Shown: positions 7,257-11,252 of the stretch, one piece after another
How positions within the stretch are numbered: position 1 is the stretch's first letter
Layout of the letters: the number at the start of each line of letters is the position of its first letter
DNA from: Rhodospirillaceae bacterium
GTDB lineage: Bacteria > Pseudomonadota > Alphaproteobacteria > Rhodospirillales > Rhodospirillaceae
Assembly (NCBI GenBank): GCA_002691085.1
Contig: NZGX01000003.1
Span: forward strand, 1-11,252
Direction of reading: 5' to 3'
DNA length: 11,252 nt
Translations under genes and position numbers: made by a program
Notes under the pieces: model-generated
What the model saw: the letters and a program-made list of their open reading frames with translations, nothing else
Told to the model about the DNA's origin: nothing
Databases searched by the model: none

Positions 7257-8138
7257 CTAAAGCAAATTAGAAAAATATTCCTTAAAAGTATTTGGTGGCC
7301 TCTCAATTATCATTTCAAGAACCTTTGGGTTACCTAAAAAACCATATTCATTATAATGATTATTCATATTTACCATTTGAATAATTTTATCCTCAGGTAC
7401 TCCAGACTCCTTTGCTTTTAGCCTCAGCTCATCTATCCCCATTCTTCTAGCTATTACTCCATTTGGAAAACTTAATTTTTTTTCACTGATTATATCAAGG
7501 ATAATATCGACCATATCTTTTTGACTAAGAGACTGAGGTCCAGCAAGTTCAAATGTACCATATAGCCAAGTATCATCTATAGCAATTTTTGCACTTGCAA
7601 GTGCTATATCCTCCAAATCTACAACATTGAACTTTTTATTTATATCAAAAGGCATTGAAAGGACACTTGGGGTGTCTGATTTATTTAAGAAGCTGATATT
7701 AACATGTTGCATATACCTGATTGGTTGGATTATTGAATAAAGTAATCCAGATTCAATCAGCATCTCTTCGCAATCTAATTTTAGTTTATGGTGGCGAACA
7801 TTACGCCTCAACGGATGCATTACTGAATAATAAATAAATTTTCTGACGCCCACAGATTTCGAAATATTTATGAAGTTTTTTGTTATCTCAATCTCATCAG
7901 GGCACATGGGTGGGCCTATATGAAAAACGGTATCAATATTAACTAGTGATTTTTTGATAGAATCTTTATCTAACATGTCCCCAAAAACAACACTGGAGGA
8001 ACCAATTTTAAGCATTTCAGCTTTCTTCTCGGGGTTTCTTAAGAAAGATGTAACGTTAGCCCCGAACTTTGAAAGTGATTTTACAACTCTCCTCCCTGTT
8101 CTTCCACTAGCACCAGTTACAAGTATAGACTTAGTCAT
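7257..8138 (-). CDS. NmrA-like NAD(P)-binding protein (atypical SDR)
   Basis: This 293-residue protein begins TKSILVTGASGRTGRRVV, with the GxxGxxG dinucleotide motif at Gly9, Gly12 and Gly15. It continues like NmrA/HSCARG or NAD(P)H azoreductase-type atypical SDRs. A VVFGDMLDKDSIKKSL segment (49-64) matches the family's gD..d..sl pattern. There is a FIYYSVMH strand, a K-L-D-C-E helix where the family carries K...E, and LLYSIIQPIRYMQHV, matching the tilRP..fm pattern. These proteins act either as NAD(P)H-dependent reductases or as redox-sensing partners of regulators. A very good GAGG ribosome site precedes the ATG. It is second in the operon, 11 bp after the maleate isomerase-family gene. The lack of a clear YxxxK site leaves open whether it is an enzyme. 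It may reduce a quinone, a carbonyl or an intermediate of the pathway, but this is inference. Confidence 0.82.
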   Translation of the reverse strand: MTKSILVTGASGRTGRRVVKSLSKFGANVTSFLRNPEKKAEMLKIGSSSVVFGDMLDKDSIKKSLVNIDTVFHIGPPMCPDEIEITKNFINISKSVGVRKFIYYSVMHPLRRNVRHHKLKLDCEEMLIESGLLYSIIQPIRYMQHVNISFLNKSDTPSVLSMPFDINKKFNVVDLEDIALASAKIAIDDTWLYGTFELAGPQSLSQKDMVDIILDIISEKKLSFPNGVIARRMGIDELRLKAKESGVPEDKIIQMVNMNNHYNEYGFLGNPKVLEMIIERPPNTFKEYFSNLL

Positions 8139-8149
8139 AGATACCTCAT

Positions 8150-8899
8150 TTAATAGTCAGATAACAACTTACCAAATCCCTCTATCTTATCAGCAATATT
8201 ATTTACCCTTAGTGCATGCCAATACGTTGCAGTATTTATAGCTATTACAGGTTTATTTAATTTACACTCTAATTTCATAGCAAGCTTTACCATGCTTAAA
8301 TTTGTGCCAACTTGTATAATAGCATCAACATCATCAGAATTTAGCTCTTTCACAATTAGTTCATTTAAGAAACTTTCTTCAACTTCTGCAATAGCTGTCC
8401 AACTTTTACATTCTAGGCATATATCTTTTACAACGCTAAAGCCAGATTCCTCAAAGTACCTTTTTACCTCCTGATTAGCGACAGGATAATAAGGAGATAA
8501 GAAAGCTATTTTTTTTATTCCACCATAAGCATCCAATGCTGATGATACGGAATGTGAACCAATACTTACTTTTATTCCTGAGGCGTCTTCTACTTTCTTC
8601 TTAAACATGTCTGCGCCTTTAATACCATCGTAAAAAGTGATTGCTGACATGCCCATGACTAAATAATCAGGATTACAGGTCATAACACTTTTGACTGCAT
8701 CTATAACCCCCTCAGAAATTTTTGTAGTACCAGACAAAAAAGTTTCATTACTAATTGCAGATGAGTTTGGAGTAAATATACGACTATAATGATTTGTTAC
8801 ACCCTTAATTCTCATATCATCAAAGTCTGGCTGTACAATAGTATTTGTTGATGGTCCAATAACTCCAAATTTTCGTCTCCAACCTTTTACATCTTTCAT
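8150..8899 (-). CDS. Maleate isomerase / arylmalonate decarboxylase family protein lacking both catalytic cysteines
   Basis: This 249-residue protein has the length of the Asp/Glu racemase-like maleate isomerase/AMDase family. GVIGPSTNT at 12-20 is the family's N-terminal anion-binding segment. VMGMSAITFYDG (81-92) aligns with MGTSLSFYRG of arylmalonate decarboxylase. VSIGSHSVSSALDAYG and KKIAFLSPYYPVANQEV follow as in AMDase. IIQVGTNLS (194-202) falls where AMDase has its catalytic Cys188 (LLSCGGLLT). The first active-site position is Gly83, as in AMDase, and the second is Val197. The protein's cysteines (75, 161, 164, 212) are elsewhere. So neither maleate isomerisation (two Cys) nor AMDase chemistry (one Cys) is expected to work unchanged. 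The start is ATG with AGGA 7 bp upstream. As first gene of the leftward operon, facing the control region, it probably defines the pathway's first step or binds its substrate. The family assignment is firm; the reaction is unknown. Confidence 0.83.
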   Translation of the reverse strand: MKDVKGWRRKFGVIGPSTNTIVQPDFDDMRIKGVTNHYSRIFTPNSSAISNETFLSGTTKISEGVIDAVKSVMTCNPDYLVMGMSAITFYDGIKGADMFKKKVEDASGIKVSIGSHSVSSALDAYGGIKKIAFLSPYYPVANQEVKRYFEESGFSVVKDICLECKSWTAIAEVEESFLNELIVKELNSDDVDAIIQVGTNLSMVKLAMKLECKLNKPVIAINTATYWHALRVNNIADKIEGFGKLLSDY

Positions 8900-9027
8900 A
8901 ATAATTTCCTAATAAATAACAATTATGTGAGAAAATGCTCAAAAAATTAGTTTATTATTTAATAATTATGAAAATTATGCAATCTTTGCATACTTACTAT
9001 TCAATAATGAGAAGTAATGGATAAAAT
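8900..9027. promoter_or_regulatory. Divergent control region between the leftward catabolic operon and the rightward NTF2-cupin-MBL operon
   Basis: This 128 bp gap between divergent start codons is very AT-rich and is the only sizeable non-coding stretch in the window. On the + strand a TACTAT at 8995-9000 could be a -10 element for the rightward operon, about 28 bp before the ATG; I see no good -35. On the - strand TTGAGC (8942-8937) could be a -35 with a poor TTATTT 17 bp downstream. AGGA at 8910-8907 is the ribosome site for the leftward gene. The rightward ATG has only a weak GGAT at 9019-9022. The 12 bases GGATAAAATATG here also occur at the start of the amidase gene (7246-7235, - strand). 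A perfect inverted repeat (8976-8992) and a weaker one (8954-8966, ATTATT-T-AATAAT) lie within it. Promoter positions are guesses; a shared regulatory role is likely. Confidence 0.5.
8976..8992. repeat. Perfect 7-3-7 inverted repeat, candidate operator
   Basis: The sequence TATGCAA-TCT-TTGCATA is a perfect palindrome with a 3-base centre. It ends 3 bp before the candidate -10 TACTAT and 35 bp before the rightward start codon. The arms contain G and C in an otherwise almost pure A/T region, which makes chance less likely. A 17 bp dyad in this position suits a dimeric repressor or activator. No regulator gene is in the window. The stem is too short and lacks a T-run to be a terminator. Confidence 0.5.
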
Positions 9028-9441
9028 ATGGAAATTGAAGAGAAAGAAATAAAAGATATAATTTACGGAATTTTCAACTCCTTTGAAAACCATGACCCTG
9101 ACGGTATAGAGAATCATATGCATCCTGAATCAACTGTCTGGGATGTTTTCACTCCACATTTAATCCGTGGTAAAAAAGAAAGAGAAAAATTCCATGCTGA
9201 TGACCAAACTCAGATGCAGTCCAGAGGGAAACTATCTATGACTATCAAAGAACCAGTTATTGATGTTTGGAATGATACGGCTATTGCAAGATATTACCTT
9301 AACTATTCTTATGAACCTCCAAACCCAGCATCTGGCAATGTAAGAATTACAGATGTATTTCATAAAATTAAAGATAAATGGCTTATAGTTCATCATCATG
9401 AAGGTGCAGTTCCTGACGGTATACCTCCTATAACTGAATAA
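9028..9441 (+). CDS. NTF2-like / SnoaL-like fold protein
   Basis: This 137-residue protein has the size and pattern of the cone-shaped NTF2-like fold. An N-terminal helix pair (residues 3-30) runs into MHPESTVWDVFTPHLIRGKKE (31-51), the usual position of the pocket segment. It is followed by a helix and then antiparallel strands, ending with DKWLIVHHHEGA (116-127), which matches the W.i.H.H.S motif common to this family. Three His (122-124) and Asp39 line the likely pocket. Family members include isomerases, dehydratases, hydrolases and non-catalytic binding proteins; no catalytic set is unique enough to choose. It is the first gene of the rightward operon, facing the divergent control region, and the cupin gene starts 10 bp after its stop. 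The start is ATG with only a weak GGAT upstream; no alternative start fits the frame. It may process or bind the pathway substrate. Confidence 0.8.
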   Translation: MEIEEKEIKDIIYGIFNSFENHDPDGIENHMHPESTVWDVFTPHLIRGKKEREKFHADDQTQMQSRGKLSMTIKEPVIDVWNDTAIARYYLNYSYEPPNPASGNVRITDVFHKIKDKWLIVHHHEGAVPDGIPPITE

Positions 9442-9451
9442 GAGAAAATGT

Positions 9452-10066
9452 ATGGAAAAAAATAAAATGCTATTATCTGCTGAAATGTTTATCTTAAAAC
9501 TAAGAAAACTCTTTTCTGAGAATATTGATGAAGATAAAATCTGGTCACAAGCATCTGTTGACTTACAAGAAATGTTAAAAGACCCTAAGCTCTTAAAACA
9601 TTCAAAAAGCTGGCCAACAAGTCCAGCTAAACTAGGACTTGAAGGGAAACATGCAAATTTATTATTTTATGAAGATCCAGATTATGGTTTTGTCATTAAT
9701 GCGCTTATAAAAAAACCTAGTGCAAAAACCACTATCCACGACCATGGAAAATCTTGGACTCTTTACGGAGTAGTTGCTGGAGGAGAGCAAGTATTAAGAT
9801 TTGAAACCTCAAAAGATATAAACCCTATAGATTTACCAGCTGAGGCAAAAGTTAAGGAAACTTCGAGAGTTAATGTTGGACCAGGATATGTAGATTTTAT
9901 AAAACCTTGGGAAATTCATGCTGAATATAACCTTGATGAGCCAACAGTTGCTGTAATAGTTCGAAGCCAAAGGTGCGGGACATACATTCAGAATATATAT
10001 TATAAAAAGGATGACTCGGTAGAACAATATTATGGCCCAGAACAAATTCCATTTCACCTCGGTTAA
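9452..10066 (+). CDS. Cupin with 3-His iron site, cysteine/3-mercaptopropionate dioxygenase-like
   Basis: This 204-residue single-cupin protein contains TTIHDHGKSWTLYGVVAGGE (93-112), with metal-ligand candidates His96 and His98. A third ligand, His156, lies in FIKPWEIHAEYN. This is the 3-His Fe(II) arrangement of the cysteine dioxygenase superfamily, which adds O2 to thiols. The HDH-G-x-W-x-GVV-G pattern is closer to bacterial 3-mercaptopropionate dioxygenase-like and related uncharacterised cupins than to mammalian CDO. The position of CDO's cross-link Cys93 is Thr103, so no Cys-Tyr cofactor is predicted. The helical N-terminus (1-50) matches the family. The next gene starts 5 bp after its stop. 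A thiol substrate would fit the presence of MsrA in the divergent operon. A non-thiol cupin role is possible, because many family members are uncharacterised. Confidence 0.82.
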   Translation: MEKNKMLLSAEMFILKLRKLFSENIDEDKIWSQASVDLQEMLKDPKLLKHSKSWPTSPAKLGLEGKHANLLFYEDPDYGFVINALIKKPSAKTTIHDHGKSWTLYGVVAGGEQVLRFETSKDINPIDLPAEAKVKETSRVNVGPGYVDFIKPWEIHAEYNLDEPTVAVIVRSQRCGTYIQNIYYKKDDSVEQYYGPEQIPFHLG

Positions 10067-10071
10067 ATTTT

Positions 10072-10932
10072 ATGAATGAGTCTTTAAAACTACCTGGTCC
10101 ATTTGAAATATATAAAATTGTTGAATTTGAGGGTGCATTCAGAGAACCAACTCATATTATACCTCTTGCAACGGAGGAAGCTTTTCAAACTACAAAATCT
10201 TATAATGACTCAAGATTCTATGATAAGAAAAAAAATAAATTAATCATGTCTTTTCATGGCCTTCTAGTAAAAACACCAAAGTCAATAATATTAGTTGATA
10301 CTTGTATTGGTAATAATAAGAATCGGCCCAATATACCAGAATGGCACATGAGAGATGGTTCCTTTATAGATAAGATAAATAATACAGGTATAAAAGTTAG
10401 TGATATAAATTTTGTCCTCTGCACACACTTGCATGCAGACCATGTTGGTTGGAATACAAAACTTATCAATGGTAGGTGGGTTCCAACTTTTCCAAATGCG
10501 AAATATTTATTTTGTAAAGAAGAGTTCAACTTCTGGGAAAAAGACAGGAATGCAAATCATGGCTCCTGGGAAGATAGCATTCAGCCGATTGTTGATTCTG
10601 GACAAGTTGAAATTGTAGAACCTAATCATATAATTGAACCTGGCGTTGAACTCTTACCAGCATTTGGACATTCCCCAGGACATATAATTGTAAAATTAAG
10701 TGATGGAATTGCAGAAGCCTACTTGATTGGAGATGTTATACATCATCCTGTTCAAATAGAACACCCAGAATGGTCTTCAAACTTTTGTTGGGACGAATTT
10801 AAGGCAGCAAAAATGAGAAAATTCATTATTCAAGAAACATGTAATAAAAATAAATTTATAATCCCAGCTCACTTTCCTTCACCCTCTGCCTTCCAACTAA
10901 GAAGATTAGAGAAAGGGGTTTGGTTAAAGTAG
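10072..10932 (+). CDS. Metallo-beta-lactamase-fold hydrolase, complete dinuclear site
   Basis: This 286-residue protein has every ligand of a two-metal MBL site. CTHLHADHVG (117-126) holds His119, His121, Asp123 and His124. His200 is in AFGHSPGH, the bridging Asp221 is in LIGDVIHH, and His267 is in IPAHFPSP. The layout and length resemble the N-acyl-homoserine lactonase / methyl parathion hydrolase-like branch, which opens lactones or hydrolyses esters. The N-terminal part includes LVDTCIGNNKNRPNIPEWHM (74-93), where the family's short 'D-TG' strand segment is expected. No signal peptide is seen. The gene starts 5 bp after the cupin stop and ends 5 bp before the convergent amine oxidase, with no visible terminator. 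Within a catabolic locus a lactone or ester intermediate is more likely than antibiotic hydrolysis. Substrate unknown. Confidence 0.9.
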   Translation: MNESLKLPGPFEIYKIVEFEGAFREPTHIIPLATEEAFQTTKSYNDSRFYDKKKNKLIMSFHGLLVKTPKSIILVDTCIGNNKNRPNIPEWHMRDGSFIDKINNTGIKVSDINFVLCTHLHADHVGWNTKLINGRWVPTFPNAKYLFCKEEFNFWEKDRNANHGSWEDSIQPIVDSGQVEIVEPNHIIEPGVELLPAFGHSPGHIIVKLSDGIAEAYLIGDVIHHPVQIEHPEWSSNFCWDEFKAAKMRKFIIQETCNKNKFIIPAHFPSPSAFQLRRLEKGVWLK

Positions 10933-10937
10933 GCTAA

Positions 10938-11252
10938 CTAAATACTTTCAAGCACCTCAAGTGCACACCTTTCAGCAGATTCCGCAGCCCCTTCCATTCC
11001 TCTATTTGATAGCGCAGTATGTTCACCACAAAAGTGAACACGATTAAGTGGCTTTGCTAGATATTTTTGGAATTTATGAATTTGACCAGGCTGCCATTCA
11101 GTCCAAGTACCTCCTGCAAACCTATCCATCGACCAAGATTTGTAGCCGACAACCTCAATATTTCCTTTAGCGGCAGGTCGAATTTCCTCAAACGCTTTTA
11201 GCACTTGCTTGGATGCGAGACTGTCACCCATCGTATCAAGTTTTGCGGCTAA
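10938..11252 (-). CDS. Flavin amine oxidase, C-terminal end, truncated by the window
   Basis: The frame is open on the minus strand from the window edge to the TAG at 10940-10938, giving 104 visible residues. The N-terminal FAD-binding and catalytic parts are outside the window. An internal ATG at 11231-11229 is not the start, because the frame stays open to the edge in a conserved domain. The C-terminal signature is HFCGEHTALSNRGMEGAAES, matching the FAD-contacting f.GEht......g.veGA..SG of monoamine oxidase family proteins. FAGGTWTEWQPGQ upstream of it matches the family's gGaY....pG segment. These enzymes oxidise primary, secondary or polyamines, or amino acids, with O2 and release an aldehyde or oxo acid, ammonia (or an amine) and H2O2. 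It converges with the MBL gene, with 5 bp between stops. Such an enzyme fits an amine- or amide-containing substrate and would produce H2O2. Substrate unknown. Confidence 0.87.
   Translation of the reverse strand, partial: LAAKLDTMGDSLASKQVLKAFEEIRPAAKGNIEVVGYKSWSMDRFAGGTWTEWQPGQIHKFQKYLAKPLNRVHFCGEHTALSNRGMEGAAESAERCALEVLESI

Noticed and set aside
7954..8241. Open frame on the + strand across the NmrA-like and maleate isomerase-family genes
   Set aside because: It lies opposite two well-supported coding regions and has no recognisable domain or ribosome site.
8150..8899. Assignment as a true maleate isomerase
   Set aside because: Both expected active-site cysteines are absent (Gly83 and Val197), so only the family name is justified.
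8954..8966. ATTATT-T-AATAAT inverted repeat
   Set aside because: It is A/T only in an A/T-rich spacer, so chance is a good explanation; kept only as a secondary note beside the stronger palindrome.
9833..10057. Hydrophobic-looking open frame on the - strand inside the cupin gene
   Set aside because: It is a shadow of the cupin coding sequence; its aromatic and Ile-rich content is what antisense reading of AT-rich codons gives, so I do not call a membrane peptide.
10254..10618. Short open frames on both strands inside the MBL gene
   Set aside because: The MBL frame carries all metal ligands in order; the others have no motif.

Overview
AT-rich window, compactly coded. It holds 15 protein genes (two cut by the window edges), intergenic gaps mostly under 50 bp, and no RNA gene, transposase or CRISPR array that I can recognise. 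Low GC, short spacers and many CoA, amide and oxidoreductase genes suggest a free-living, probably marine, Gram-negative bacterium such as an AT-rich planktonic proteobacterium. The E. coli-like long-form MsrA fits this, but taxonomy is inference and I would not go below phylum level.

Region A (1-2335, + strand) looks like the 3' end of a surface-polysaccharide or nucleotide-sugar operon: the C-terminal domain of a nucleotide-sugar dehydrogenase, an extended-SDR sugar epimerase/reductase, a Nudix hydrolase and a SAM methyltransferase. They are tightly packed (2 bp gap, 4 bp ATGA overlap, 4 bp gap).

Region B (2355-8899, - strand) is one probable seven-gene operon read leftward. In order of transcription: a maleate isomerase/arylmalonate decarboxylase-family protein without the family's catalytic cysteines; an NmrA-like NAD(P)-binding protein; an isochorismatase-family amidase; MsrA; an acyl-CoA dehydrogenase with a TTG start; a CaiB/BaiF CoA-transferase; and a second CaiB/BaiF protein carrying the His/Asp/Glu set of alpha-methylacyl-CoA racemase. 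This reads as a small-molecule catabolic pathway. A plausible inferred core is activation of a carboxylic acid to its CoA ester, epimerisation at C2, then alpha,beta-dehydrogenation.

Region C (8900-9027) is the divergent control region, with a 7-3-7 perfect palindrome (8976-8992) as a candidate operator.

Region D (9028-10932, + strand) is a three-gene operon: an NTF2-like protein, a 3-His cupin of thiol-dioxygenase type, and a metallo-beta-lactamase-fold hydrolase with a complete two-metal site. It converges on the C-terminal end of a flavin amine oxidase (10938-11252, - strand) that runs off the window. Regions B and D share one control region and probably serve one substrate or regulon. 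The substrate cannot be read from the sequence.
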